Shown: positions 45,148-57,845, numbered from the stretch's first letter. The stretch: 64,000 nucleotides of DNA from Blasia pusilla (GCA_050084515.1 CM114271.1:17484001-17548000); one strand, 5' to 3'. Notes: a model not told the origin generated them from the sequence alone. Translations and numbers: made by a program.

Positions 45148-47406
45148 GAGTCGCCGAGCTCACGAATTCTCACATGTTGGTTTCATCATCGGTGCAGGTA
45201 GCGGGGCTCTTTTTCCTGCGAATTAAAGTTGCCGAACTGGCTTTGCTGAAATGGGTCTTCTGGTTGCTCTCCACTCGTCTGGGCACCTTCCTCTTGAGTG
45301 GAACTCGAAGTATCGCGTCCCAGTTTCCTTACCTACAGAGCTTTCCCGACCTACCGCAAAGTCGGCGTGAGCAGATCGTGACGGGCTGGAGTAGTAGCCC
45401 CTTGTCTAACCTCCAGAAACTCTCCAAGTTGGTCAGAGGCTACACCATGTTCGTCTACTATTCCACGGTACACTCCTCGATTGCCCACGATTCAAGCCTA
45501 TTCCAGTTCGCAAGTTTTTGGGTTCACTTCCGAGTTTCAGACTTGAGATTGCAGAGGCAAATGCCGGAAGTTCTCACGCGTGTCAACTGGATATTTGTTA
45601 TTGAGTCGTTTTGTATGTCCTTTAGGTGGACGCGGCAGGCTGGAATCCAGCTTGGAATGCGATTGGTTACAGTGGACCCCGACTTGAGTACGCGAAAAGC
45701 GACGTGTTGACGCCGAGGCCATTGGAGGGAAAAGTTCTTGACGTAGAATCTGTGGGTGACGAGGAGCTCCGCTCTTTTCTAGCAGGCGGGGATTTACCAT
45801 CCTGGACGACTTGTCCCATCTACGCCGCTTGTCCAGGCAAAGCGAGGCTGGAAAGAAGATCATTGCCGTGAGTTGTGATGCCGTGGTGGTTGGGTCGGGA
45901 TCAGGCGGAGGAGTGGTTGCCGGGGTCCTCGCAGAAGCCGGCAAGAAAGTTTTGATCGTCGAGAAAGGGCAGTATTTTGCCAGGGATGACCTCACTCTGC
46001 TAGAAGGGCCCTCACTTGCCGGGATGTATCTAGGAGGAGGTGTTCTGGCGACGGAGAGTGGGAACGTCGCGATTCTTGCTGGATCGACTGTTGGAGGCGG
46101 GTCAGCTGTGAATTGGTCGGCATCCTTCCGAACTCCCGACCACGTCCGCCGAGAATGGGCCGAGGATTTCGGGCTCTCGATGTTCGCTGGCAGTCGATAT
46201 AGAGAAGCCATGGATGTTGTCTGCTCGAAGCTCGGTGTGCACACCGTCTGTGAGCAGGAAAGTTTCCAGAATGCGGTTCTCAGAAAAGGCTGCGAGAAAA
46301 TGGGGTATGGCATGGAAGATATTCCGAGAAATGTAACGGGTCAGCATTCCTGCGGATTTTGCGGCTTCGGATGCCGAAAAGGAGCGAAGAAAGCCACCTC
46401 TGAGACTTGGTTGGTGGATGCTGTGAATTCCGGATCTCGGATTTTGGCTAAGTGTGAAGTTCGTGGGGTCCTACACCGCAGAAATTCCAAGCGTGGCTCA
46501 GAGAAGGAACGCGAGGCCGTGGGTGTAGTGGCTTCCGTAGGCAAGAACACACTATTATACATCCAGGCCCGTGCTACTGTGATCTCAGCCGGATCGCTCT
46601 GCACCCCACCACTTCTGTTGCAAAGTGGTCTACGAAATCCGAACATCGGGAGGAACCTGCACTTGCACCCGGTGCTCATGGTGTGGGGTTACTTCCCCGA
46701 GGGCCAAGGAGCCAAGGGAGTTTGTTATGACGGGCCGATCATGAGCGCAGTGTCCAAACAGTTCGCCAATTGGCAATCACCTTCGGCTTCTTCTGCATAC
46801 GGCAGTCTCATCGAAGTTCCCATTCTGCACCCTGGCAGCTTCGCCGCAGTGTGTCCATGGATCTCGGGTGCCGATCACAAGGAGCGCATGAGGAAATACT
46901 CCCGTACAGTGCACTTCCTCATCCTACACAGAGATCGGGGGCAGGGAGGAGTCGTGAAAATCAAAGGTAAATCTTCGGAGATCACGTACAGCGTCGACCC
47001 TCTAGATGTGGAGTCCATGAAGGACTCCTCCGAAGGGGCTTTGAGAGCTCTGGTGGCGGCGGGAGCCGTGGAAATTGGCACGCAACACCTTACTGGCGAG
47101 ACATTCCAGAGTTTGAACTGCAAGCCCGAGGAATTGGAGGATTATCTAAAGAGAGTTCGATCACAAGGTGTAAGGAAACTGGAAGTTCCTATGGCCTCGG
47201 CCCACCAAATGGGATCTTGCCGCATGGGCGCTAATCCCAACACGTCTGTGGTGGATGGCGGCGGAGAGACGTGGGAAGTGGAGCGATTGTTTCTGGCTGA
47301 TGCCAGTGTTTTCCCCACGGCCTCGGGCGTAAATCCCATGATCACGGTGCAGTCCGTAGCCTTCTGCATCGCTCAATCTGTGCTGATCAAACTGGAAAAA
47401 GAATAG
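43912..47406 (+). CDS. FAO: Long-chain fatty alcohol oxidase (GMC oxidoreductase, FAD-dependent)
   Basis: Reaction: oxidises long-chain fatty alcohols to aldehydes with O2, giving H2O2; a membrane-bound enzyme of omega-oxidation and wax breakdown. Exons inferred from in-phase GT/AG borders: 43912-44169, 45198-45467, 45626-47406 (TAG), together about 769 codons, near the plant FAO length. Exon 1: GHPELRAGLPP, MRALSALCDTFVPSLP. Exon 2: hydrophobic LALLKWVFWLLSTRLGTFLL, then FPYLQSFPDLPQSRREQIV. Exon 3: WNPAWNAIGYSGP, CDAVVVGSGSGGGVVAGVLA (FAD-binding), LAGSTVGGGSAVNWSASFRT (GMC signature), HSCGFCGFGC, GLRNPNIGRNLHLHP, SAHQMGSCRMG (catalytic His region), NPMITVQS. Oddity: exon 3 is 1781 bp, one short of a full codon count. 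Reading passes from the frame of RPLEGKVLDVESVGDEELRS to that of AGKKIIAVSCDAVVVG between 45760 and 45868, so a one-base deletion or a sequence error is likely. Otherwise intact. Confidence 0.85.
44788..45050 (+). repeat. Imperfect tandem repeat (~145 bp x2) in FAO intron 1
   Basis: GGAACGCTGTCTGAGAG occurs at 44788 and 44933. In both copies GGGAAGAAACACAA follows, and in both TTGT(GT)AAGAT comes after. Confidence 0.75.
45113..45143. repeat. (TC)n microsatellite in FAO intron 1
   Basis: Fifteen TC units 55 bp before the exon 2 acceptor; may act as part of its pyrimidine-rich region. Confidence 0.95.
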
Positions 47407-50249
47407 GATAAAGGAGGAAGGATTGTTTCATTTCTTCCCCGATGCGATTCATGGCCGTCACATTCCCCATAAGGCGGAAGACGGGAACAAAAGACCCCTT
47501 CCATTCATCTGAGCTATCGTCCTTCGAGCCGTGAACTCCTCTTTTGAACTCCCGTCATCATGCTCGGAAGGTATTATATTATCGGGATTATGTCGCGAGT
47601 TCGTGGCTTCCATTCGACTGAGCAGTCTTCTAATACCAGCCGAGCTCGTCACTGTAACTGCTTGCCTCCACCCTTCCCCTCCCCCGTATATAACGTATGG
47701 TGCTTCTGCTCGATGCACAGTTGGCAAAATCGTCACCTTCGGGCAGGACTTTTGGATACTGAAAACATGTACAAAAGAAGACAGGTGAAGCTGCTGGCTA
47801 TCAGAAGATGACGCCTCCAGGTATACCCACTGGTTCCAATGCTCGACTGGAGCTCCTACAATGCTCTATGTTGTCGGAGCTCCATCGTAAAGAGGAGAAT
47901 TTGAGCTATGATAAGTATAGTTACTACTAGATTACCTCCTGCACACACCAATCATAGCGCAGTCGACATCTGAGAAATTTTGTTTCCTGAGTTGTCTTCC
48001 CTTCGCAGTGCTGGACTGCAGTCCGAACCCATGTAAAGGCCGAGAAGGTCAGTTCTGCTCGAATCTGCCGGCGTGGGCGCGACGTATGTGATCTCGGATG
48101 TACGTGCACATTTCCTACTTGAAGAAATCGAGAAAGATTAGCAAGAGACTTTCTAATGCCAGTTTGAGTCGTCTCTGTCATCAAGTGTTGTACTGCGGGA
48201 GATCAGTCTCACTCGCTGGGTGAGTCACTCACTCCAGCTCAACCAGTCACATCATATCGCCATTTCCGAACCGGCGCCGTCTCAAGAAGGTCCTCATTTC
48301 AACAGACTTTTTGTTCTTATTGGCATCCATCCTGAAGCTCCTCACCGACCCCTACGCGTGCCATACTACCACGAATGATTTCCTCGGAGCCATTAGAAAA
48401 CAGCGACCAGTGCAATGGCACCTCTACCCTTAGCGGCCTTGGACACGGATGGTTAAGGCCATTTTCACATGGACCCGAGGGGGGGATTTCAGAGTCTTGG
48501 GCCATTGCCATCCTGACAGACTTGAGAACCTTGAGACGGAGAGTTCGAGACGCACTTGAGGGCGTCCGTATGCGCAGGGTATCTGATGGTTTTTCAAGGA
48601 AGCTATCGGGTGTGGATTTTAAACTTAGTATCAGTTGGGTATGACTACGGTACGCATTTTCCTGCGCTCAACGGTGGGAATTATGAATTTTCAATTTCTG
48701 TATGAGCTTGCAGATTTGTGGTTGGATATTGAAGGCGGTTGATGAATTTGGAAACTTGCTGGTTTTCCTATTGTCACTTGTCCATGGCGGCCGAGAGTAT
48801 ATGTACTTCACTCGGTACAGAAATAAAACTTGATGAAAACGCAGTAATTATGTCTGATGAATGTAACGCCAAGGTCTCGAAACACCCGAGTAGCAACAAA
48901 TATTCACACACAAGGTGATGATGGGTAGAGTGCCTATCCATTCCGAAGCCTTCCAATGCAAACAAACTCATCGATGGTTGACAGGTTGCAGCAAGTGCAG
49001 ACATATCAGATTTCGGAGTGTGTAGTGATCTCTTCCCTACGAAGGCGCTTGGTCGTAGTATACCAAGCTCAGCTCGGCAAGACGCTGCCACACCGCCGAA
49101 TCTGAAAAATGGGGCCCCAGAATTCTTCTCTTTCTCCATTGCAGACCAACCCCTCTCCTTCAAAACAACACAGTAAACTCACCTTCACCACCTTCGACGG
49201 CCAACTCCGCCTCCTGAAGCAATGTAGCCTCTTCCGAACATCTCGAACCATGATGCCACCAAACGAACTCGGAAAATCAAATGATACAGAACCCTACACC
49301 CATCGGGTTCTACAAAATGCTACCCCCTTGAGTTGAACCATAATAACAAATTCAAGCGGTCTACAAACCCGAATGACATCTTCTTCGTCTTCTACTTGGT
49401 CGCTGCGGCTGCGGACGGTTCTTCGGCTTCGCTCGGCGGTGAATACGGGTGCCCAGTCCACATGTAGATTGCGTACTCAGTTTACATTCTGTTCAGAGGA
49501 TCCGTCTGGGCCCGTTCCGGCCGATTTTGAACCGAAGTAGCCTTCTCGGGCAGTTCACCCTAAAGAGTCGACACTGCTCTGACACGCGCAGGCTGGGCAG
49601 AGGGCCAAGGGAGGGAGGGAGGGAGGGCTCGAATCGAACTCGCCGCGCGAGAACCCACGTCCGAATCTACTACGTGGAAAGGTGGGGCCAGCCGAGTCAG
49701 GAGTGGCGAATAGATTGCGTTGGACGCTTTTAGTGTTGGAGGCAGGTATTTTTTTAAAGTACAATCTATCTCATAAAAAGAATAAATAATAAATAAAGAT
49801 AGATAACAACATTTCATTTGAGTCACATTACAAAAATAGAAGGTTTCACTATGTCTTCTTTTGATTGGTTAATCCCAATTTATAATTTTTTCATAGGTTT
49901 TCATTTTGTTATTAATCTGTGTAATATCATTCAAATGGAAAAGTCAAGATACCCCCTTTAAAACCAGTATGTGACCCTGGTTTTTTTAATTTTATATGAA
50001 AAAAAATTAACACGGCCTTGTCAACGAGCGGTGGATGGAAATGGAGTTGATGCCACTCCTTATACCGTATGAAGGGAGCAACACAACATCGAGAGGGCGC
50101 CTGTCAAATTTTAGAGTGGAAAAATAATAACATGGGCCGTGTCTTTATTTTGGCTCACATCTCCATTCCCATCATACGGTTGAGAATTCACAGTGGAATA
50201 ACTTGCATTTTGCAGCCTCTACACTCCAAATTGACTTAGCGCCCAAGTG
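47407..50249. other. 3' flank of FAO and intergenic stretch
   Basis: No further gene recognised. Composition stays balanced to about 49.7 kb and then turns AT-rich. Short frames on both strands show no known family. A (GGGA)n run lies at 49611-49626. Poly-A signals could not be assigned with confidence. Confidence 0.4.
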
Positions 50250-50990
50250 ATACTAGAATACGTGGCAAAGAGAGAGAGAGAGATAAGCACATGTTTTTAG
50301 GAAAATAGTAAAAGACATATATAAGTGCCAAAATACTTCCACTAAAACAGGAATAGATCCATCAATGGTATGCCTCACAACATAACTTAACTCCTTGATT
50401 CTTGTTGGTGCTTTGGCCACAAAACCTTTAGTATGTGTTGCCTCATACATCAAGTCAGAACATGTTTGATCAACAACCATCGCATCACCCAATATCTGAA
50501 AGCCAACTCAAGACATAACAAGATCAACTCTTTGATGAAATTTTTCTTGTGTGGTAGAAGGTAGGACATGTAGCTACTCTTGCCCAAAGATGTATCTTAT
50601 AGTATGAGCCATCGAGGCTACCTCCTTTCTAATCATAACTTGTGTTTTCGTTCGTTCTCCACCATGCATATGTACACATCGGAGAATATGGATACTCTTC
50701 ACATCAATGGGGTCCACGCATACGCAATTCAACACACTTAGTAGAGAAGATGAGGAAATCCAAGGCGTAACCGCAAAGTTGTCGAGAATATACTTCGAGA
50801 AAAAAAAATGGAAGAATAAGAGGATTTGTAGTAAGCCATATCCCTAATCCTACACCCATACATGCATGAACACAGACAAGCTCAAGTAGTATTAGAGGAT
50901 GCTTCATAGAGAATATTCAAAAAATTAATTTGGTGCAAATTCTAAAAGATATGCTCTTGAAGTCGATCAAGACCATCTAGAATCAATTAC
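50250..50990 (-). pseudogene. Retroelement tail: zinc-finger plus restriction-like nuclease region (copy 2)
   Basis: Minus-strand sense: MGVGLGIWLTTNPLILPFF, LCGYALDFLIFSTKCVELR, then CEEYPYSPMCTY, QRVDLVMS, DAMVVDQTCSDLMYEATHTK, RIKELSYVVRHTIDGSIPVL and VEVFWHLYMSFTIFLKTCAY. Each block aligns in order with the plus-strand copy at 8524-9325 (ADPTHSDLVCRAAHTK, IKELSYVMRHAIDGFIPFAV). Stops interrupt it. A (GA)n run lies at 50269-50282. Two copies more than 40 kb apart in opposite orientation show a dispersed element. Class is tentative. Confidence 0.45.
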
Positions 50991-52300
50991 CTAATTGAGA
51001 TATAATTTCTTGAATGGTGAGATGAAGAAGAGCTTCGACAGATCTTAGTTATTGTTGGAATAATACATCCCCCTCCTTTATATGGGCAACATGTTCCATG
51101 AAGAGATGTACATATCCTTGGAAAAACCTTGAAGTCATAATCAGGGCCACCAAAGCCTAACTCCAAAAAAAAGGTTGAAGAATATGCGATTCTACAAGGG
51201 AAGGCATAAAGGAGATCATACCTAACATTTTGTAGGTTGGAGTTCAAGGTTTAACACAAAGAGTTGAATTGATCCATAAAATGGGTATAAGCAAAAACCA
51301 CTTAAAAAAAAAGGACCTATAATGAGTATCATTAGCAATAGAATGGAGGAGACAAGATGGAAATGCTTGGGCTTATGCTTGAAGGGTATAAAAATATGCA
51401 ATGGCAAAGAGTGAATCACCCATGGGATCAACTTGTCTTGTGCCACAATTTGATGGAAGAATACTATATTTTTTGTAAGTAGCATTGTGAGAATAGGTAA
51501 TAGGTGTATTGGAGGCATAGAAGGAGCACAGAAATAGAATGAGACTTGCAAGTTGTCCTCAAACAAAGCGTAACTACTTGAATATGGTTGTACGAGAAAT
51601 TGAATTGAATGCGGTAATCACATCAACTTGAATTGCAACCTACATTGGACAAATATTAATAGTGGAGTGTATACCATGAGCCACAACCACCAACGATGGC
51701 CACTCCAAATTTATAAGGAAATAAGTGGGTGGTAAAGTGAGGACAAAATTGCAAGTAGAGGGATCGACTTACCAAACAATATAAAACGTCTCCAACAACC
51801 AAAGGGTGAATACTAGAAGGAGACTAGGCTTATCCATAGCCAATGAATGATAAGCCCCCAAGAGCATAGAGATAGAATATGGATGAGGTGTGGCAATAAG
51901 TGCACATACCTTATATAGAGAATAAAGCCACTTGCAAAATCTTCTGGGAGAAAGCAATCACAAAGATGCTAGAAAACCATGCATGATAGCCCACTTGCTA
52001 ATAAGCAAAGAGTATGAAGAAAAACCCTTGTGAAAACCTCCAATTGAATGTCCAAGTCAAGATCCATTGTATAGTCTTCCACAAAAGATGACACACCACT
52101 ACTTGAAGGAGGATGAAGAGATTTTAAGAGTGCCATTATGTCTGCGCTTAAAATTTCCATAGAGAAAGAACTCAATGTTTGAGCCAGAAGCGAAAAACTT
52201 ACCACTTACCCTAAAATTCAACTATGTTGAAGGCATTTTTGTATTGAAGGACTCCCATGATTGGCATGTTAAGTGGGATGAGACGTTGCTTGGGACCACT
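50991..52300 (-). other. Probable upstream part of the copy-2 retroelement
   Basis: Open minus-strand frames (for example 51566-51222 and 52205-51969, with SLHPPSSSGVSSFVEDYTMD) are long for such AT-rich DNA, but I recognise no domain. Being directly upstream, in element sense, of the nuclease tail, they may be decayed reverse-transcriptase sequence. Confidence 0.3.
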
Positions 52301-53149
52301 GCTCAAAGTGAATGCTAATTTTGAATATTTTTCCAATCCCTAGACAAATAATTATAGAGATTGGGATTCTTTAGTATACGGTAGAGAGAGATGAGGAGCA
52401 TAAATTTTCTTTGTCTTGCTTGCAAAGAAAAAATAAATTATTTCATATGGAGCCTATTTTATCCTCTTCTCCTTCAAATGTTCTCAATGAGGTTGAGGAG
52501 GTTTAGGAAGTTGGAAGAGGCTAAGAAGTTGTGGGTACTCTCAATAGTGATGAGAGATACTCTCTAGAATTATGCCATGATCTCGGAGAACATGACGATA
52601 TAGAATACTCATGGTTGCACATAAACAGACAAGTCCTTCCTTAGGACGGACATGGATGGACAAGTCTGGATATGGGTTCCAAGAGGTGCAACCAACACTT
52701 ATAGTCCATGATGGAAGGCAAGGCAAGGATACGAGGAGCAATGAGAGAGGAGGGAGTAGAGGTGGAGGGGGAAGAAATGGGGGAGTATGGAACACAAAGA
52801 TAAGTAAGAGAAATGAGAAAGAAGGGGAAGGTGGGGCCCATATGGACAAGTCCTTCCATAGGACGGACATAAGTCAACGGACACAGACTTTGTCCACATG
52901 CAACCTTGAGAATACTCTTCCACCTCCCTTTATGATTCTTAGGGATGGTATGTCAGTGATAAGTTTGATAGGGAATACAGACATATCGATTTTAGGGATA
53001 TTGATAATAGTGGTGATAGTAGTGAGATTAGAGTTTTCATGTTTGATACTGTTTCGATCTCCTAATGATAAGTGAAATGATGATAGCAATGAGTGTAATT
53101 AGGCAAGAGACTCTATATTTTTTTTCGGGCCCTATACTCATATTTAAAA
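52301..53149. other. Non-coding stretch with repeated GGACAAGTCCTTCC words
   Basis: GACAAGTCCTTCCTTAGGAC (52629) and GACAAGTCCTTCCATAGGAC (52846) are near-identical direct repeats about 217 bp apart, possibly bordering a small non-autonomous element. Related words (AAGACGGACATG) occur near 18780. No gene recognised. Confidence 0.4.
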
Positions 53150-54010
53150 CACTAGAAGAAAATATCACTTTTATGACTAAAAAGAATGACTCGCTAGAGT
53201 CATATTGTGCAAAGTATGACTAAGAATGACTAGTGACTCCACGAGTCTTAAAAGACAAGTCATATATTACAATGACTGAGTTGACTTGAGTCATTTAATC
53301 TTTCTCTGTCATCCATAAATGACTAATCTCAGGTTTGGATCGTACACGTGATATGGAGAAAATACGACACGTCGTTGCTGACATGGAATGCCATGTCACT
53401 TTTGTCGAATCACTAGATGACTCAAAGTGTATAAAGTAAATGACTCATTGAGTGATTATATGATTGAACTTTAGTGTGTGTCAAGCTTGGTGGAGTCATC
53501 TTATGACTCATATTTTCATAATATATGACTCACTAAGTCATGAATGCGTACAAATTGTTCAATGCTTTGACTCATTGAGTCATTGGATGATTCAAAAAGA
53601 TCAATATATATGACTCATGGAGATATTTTGTGTTCCGTAAAGTCCTTTCTTGACTAAGACTTCAAATTTGGATGACTCGTTGATACAAGCCATGACTAGA
53701 ATTTTAGCATTGTGACTGAGTGAGTCACTAGTGATCGTTTGACTCATAACCGAGACATGTTATGACCTTATCACTTGAATGTTATGACTCATCCTGTAGT
53801 CACATGACTCCTTGAATTTATAGTCAAATTTTAGTAATGACTTATTCAGTCACTAATTTGTGACTTAGTGAGTCATTGTTGACACTTTTGACTCTTAATC
53901 AAGACAGATCATGACTCTTTTGACAATATTAAGTTCAGTCTTAGAGTGACTCAACCTTTGTCATTTGTGTCTGAGAATCAATAATATGGCTCATTTTATT
54001 GAGATTGGAG
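53150..54010. repeat. Subterminal repeat field of TGACTCA-type words
   Basis: At least twenty GACTC/GAGTC cores in both orientations within about 860 bp, many as TGACTCAnnGAGTCA pairs (for example near 53431, 53572, 53868). Expected role by family analogy: binding sites for the TNP-A-like protein. The core equals the bZIP/AP-1 palindrome TGA(G/C)TCA. Confidence 0.8.
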
Positions 54011-54339
54011 TGATCATTTGATGAGTGGGGAGATCTAGATTCTACTCTTAAATTCTCATTGAATGAAACAAGAAAAGAAAAGTTAGAAGAATTGAAGTGT
54101 GTTTAATGTTTTGATAGTTTCTTAAAAGGGACCAATAAGCTATCCCATCTAGATAATCATTGCAAGTTGGACTACAATAGAACTTACTAAAGTACAGATC
54201 TATTTCTAAAGAAATGAATAGATTAAAATCCACATGATCAATGCATTTATAATGAAACCAGACCAGAAGGTAGTTTGAAAACCATTTTGTAAGACTCACT
54301 GAAAAAAAAGAAAACAATCACTTCTTCTGAAGTTATAGA

Positions 54340-54651
54340 TGTAGAAAACTGCTAAAGAAGCATAACTGGTGGGAAACGACTCTCACACTCACACACCACC
54401 ACGGAGAATGAAATTTGCAATGAGAGAATAAGCGGAGGCTAGTTCCCTTCTCAATTATATAGGGTATGTACAAGAAATCCTAACCCTAACCTTAACCATA
54501 GTCTCGAGTTAGACTAACTATGATTAACTAACCCTAATAAAGATAATCGCGCTTAACTGACTAACCAAGATTAAGCTTCCCTACTTTATGTGAGTACCAA
54601 ATGTAACAGTTCAAGTGTCTCATGAGCTTCATTGTAACTCAATCTTCAATA
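54340..54651 (-). repeat. 3' LTR of the copia element
   Basis: In minus sense it begins TATTGAAGATTGAG and ends GTTTTCTACA. It contains the telomere-like plus-strand run CCTAACCCTAACC and ATATAGGGTATGTAC. Confidence 0.9.
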
Positions 54652-54660
54652 CCCCCCTCA
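54652..54660 (-). promoter_or_regulatory. Polypurine tract of the copia element
   Basis: Minus-strand TGAGGGGGG directly precedes the 3' LTR; it primes plus-strand DNA synthesis in LTR elements. Confidence 0.8.
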
Positions 54661-56218
54661 AGCTCAGATCGATCTCTCTAATGCCTAAATCATTTCTAAA
54701 CATCTCAAACTTATCTCTAGACAATGCCTTTGTAAAGATATCAGCAATTTGCTGATCTGTACCTATATACACAAGATCAATTTCCCCTGCAATCACTTTC
54801 TCTCTGATAAAATGATAGTGCATCTCAACATGTTTTATACGAGAATGAAACACAGGGTTATTAGTAAGCTTGATGCTACTAATATTGTCTGCATATATTA
54901 CACTAGATCGTAAGTTACTAACATCAATCTCAATAAGTAATCGATGAAGCCATACCACCTCATATGTTGCATTGGTTGCTCCCCTGTACTCAGCCTCTGT
55001 TGAAGATAAAGCAACTGTAGGTTGCTTTTTTGAAGCCCAACTTATAGCTACGCTTCTCAAAGTAAATGAATAACTAGATGTGGAGTGTCGATCAGACACA
55101 CTTCTTGCCCAATCAGTATCTGTGAATCCCTGTAATTGAAAACTCGGAGAAGGTTCAAATTGAAGCCCGAATTGAATAGTGAATTTCATATACCGCATAA
55201 TCCTCCTCACAACATTAAGGTGAGGTTTTCGAGATGCTTGCATAAACTGGCTCACTAGGCCAACAACATAACTCAAATCTGGTCTGGTTATAGTTAGATA
55301 GATTAAACTTCCAACCATGTGCATGTACATATTAGAATCTGCAAGCAACTCTCCTTCATCCACTCTTAGCTTCACGATGTGGTCCAACGTTATAGAGATT
55401 GGCTTACAAGCCGTCATACCATATTTTGAAAGCATATGAAGAGCATATTGTCGTTGTAGTAACCACATGCTCTCTCCAATCTTGATAAACTCAATACCAA
55501 GGAAGTACTTGAGTTCTCCCAAGTCCTTCATATCAAATTCTGCTTGTAACTTGAGCTTGACTTGTTGTACCATTTCTTCAGTACTCCTAGTACTCAGGAG
55601 ATCGTCAACATACAACACAATGAGAACCGTATGATCTTGTCCTCTTAAGACATATAACGAGGAGTCAGAATCATATACCCTAAAACCCAACTTTTATAGG
55701 ATGTATGTAATCTTGCCATACCAAGCTCTTGGATCTTGTTTGAGCTCGTATAGAGCTTTCTTCAACTTGCATAAGAAAAATGGAAACTTGGGATGCTCGT
55801 ATCCAAGTGGTTGAGTCATATATACCTCCTCGTATAGATCTTCATTCAAGAAGGTATTATTTACGTCCATGTGATGTAATCTCTACTTCTTACTTACTGC
55901 AACTGCAACCAGTATTCTTGTAGTCGCCATCTTTACAACACGGCTAAATGTTTCCTCATAATCGATGCCATATTATTGTGCATAGCCCTTAGCCACCAAT
56001 CTCGCTTTGTATCTGTTAATTGTACCATCTTGATTGTGCTTTATTTTGTAAACCCATTTGCAACCAATAGCTTCCTTATCGGAAGGTATATCAACGAGCT
56101 CCCATGTCTGTTGATGTCTTAATGCAGCAAGCTCTTCCTCCATAGCTTCAATCCATTCGACTTTACTTGCAGCTTCTTCAAAACAACTCGGCACCTGTTC
56201 TTGAAGGGTAGTCAGCAT
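54653..56218 (-). pseudogene. Copia reverse transcriptase and RNase H
   Basis: Seen on minus: ALRHQQTWELVDIPSDKEAI, GCKWVYKIKHNQDGTINRYK and ARLVAKGYAQ (56218-55973, RT start). A stretch with stops follows to 55690. Then SDSSLYVLRGQDHTVLIVLY, VDDLL (YVDD box, about 55600), FDMKDLGELKYFLGIEF, SLIYLTITRPDLSYVVGLVS, then RNase H: DTDWARSVSDRHSTSSYSFT, ISWASKKQPTVALSSTEAEY and ADIFTKALSRDKFE (to about 54670). The C-terminal frame of 353 codons is clean. Known: copies element RNA in the particle. The stops between 55.69 and 55.97 kb disable it. Confidence 0.9.
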
Positions 56219-56499
56219 ATATGCATGATGTGTTGCAAAGAAACCTTCATTTATGAAGGTCTACTTCTTTATCTACTTGATCTATAAAGTTGTTATTCAG
56301 AGGTAGATGCCTCTGAAATTTTACTCGAGCTCTGACTAGTGTCAACAGACTGAATACGTACTCTTCTCGTCCATGACTCACAGATTTAATTGATGAATCT
56401 AGGACCTCTCCTAATCTTGCACTAATACTTGAGGAAGTTGAAGACATTGTATGTTGGTTTATAGTCATATTCTCCTCCTCAACAAACAAGTTTAGAGGT

Positions 56500-57845
56500 G
56501 GAATAGGCTTAGATGGAGCATACCATGACTTTAGCTCATCAACGACAACATCGCGACTAATAATAAACTGCCTAGAGGATGGAATGTAGCACTTATACCC
56601 CTTAGTTCCATCAGCATAGCCAATGAAGATACATCTTTCAGACTTGGGGTCTAGTTTCTAATGTCAGAAGGAACATGAGCATAACAAATATGGCCAAATA
56701 CTTTCAAGAAGGAAAATTCAGGTTTACTTCCTCTGAAGACTTCAAATGGAGTTTTATCATGAACTCATGATGTTGGAGTTTGGTTGATTAAGAAGACTAC
56801 ATATGCTACAGCCTCTGCCTAATAGACCTTAGGCATGTTCTTCTCATTCAGAATAGCTCATGTCACTTCAACAATATATCGATTCTTCCTCTCATCCCTC
56901 CATTTTGTTGTGGAGTGTAACGGCAAGTCACTTGACGTTGTATGCGATTATGACATAAATAATCATTAAACTCTATTGAAAGATACTCTCCTCTTCCATC
57001 ACAAGGCAATTTCAAAATGTATTCTCCATTCTGCTTCTCTACTAGAACTCTGAATGTTTGGAACACTAAGAATACCTCTGACTTGGTTTTTAGAAAGTAT
57101 ACCCATATATACCTAAAGAAGTCATCAATAAATGAAATAAAGTACTGGCAACCACTAAGGCTATGTTGTGATGCTGTCCACACATCACTGTGGATCAACT
57201 CCAATATGCTGGATGCTCTTCTACCTTGCTTTGGAAAGAAAATCTAGCTTGTTTTCCAAATTGGCAAGTAGGATATATGTCTAAGGTAGCATGACTTGCT
57301 AATTTAGGGAGTCCTATTACTATATTAGATGATGAAAGACTCTGTAATCTTTGAAGATTCATATGTCCAATTCTTCTATGCCATACATTTAGATCTATAA
57401 CTTGTTGGCGGATTTGACCATACATTGATGTTTGAATCGTTGGCATAGAAACATCTAATTTGAACAATCTGCCAAATCTAATTCCTTTGGCTGTCGTAGT
57501 CTAGTCATCCATTGTTTCAATGAAACAACCATTTGTGTTAAACTTCACTTGATAACCCTGTTCTACTATCTGTCCTACAGAGATCAGGTTTCTTGCAATG
57601 GTAGGAACATAGAGAACATTTCCAAGAGCACAAAGATCATCTAATGCTATTGGAACTTTACTGGTATGCGTGATATGATGTTGAGTTTCATCTCCCGTGA
57701 GCACAATTGTAGGATCTTTGACCGGCTCCAAACTACTGAACCATTTAGCTTGTGAGGTCACATGATTTGATGCACCAGAGTCAATGTACCAATCTGGTGT
57801 CGAGTCTTTCTTAACCATTGCTCCCATATGATAAGTCATGACCAA
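56500..57845 (-). pseudogene. Copia protease and integrase
   Basis: Seen on minus: protease PDWYIDSGASNHVTSQAKWF (DSGA active site, about 57800) and NLISVGQIVEQGYQVKFN; then the HHCC zinc domain WHRRIGHMNLQRLQSLSSSN (57390 region) with CQFGK; then the integrase core MELIHSDVWTASQHSLSGCQ (first Asp, about 57185), FISFIDDFFRYIWVYFLKTK, RYTPQQNGGMRGR. Further C-terminal sense, broken, continues to about 56.5 kb (GTKGYKCYIPSSRQFIISR). In the intact family the segment TPQQNGVAERKNR is expected; here it is altered. Frame changes near 57.47, 57.20 and 56.86 kb show decay. Confidence 0.85.

Noticed and set aside
45752-45856. A 105-bp intron that would restore the FAO frame
   Set aside because: The borders GTGGGT and AAAG are weak and removing it shortens a segment whose length otherwise fits the family; a one-base indel is simpler, though not excluded.
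45537-46313. Minus-strand frame of 258 codons
   Set aside because: Antisense of fatty alcohol oxidase exon 3.
54482-54500. Telomere-like CCTAACCCTAACC as an interstitial telomere
   Set aside because: Only two units, inside copia LTRs and varying between them; part of the element.
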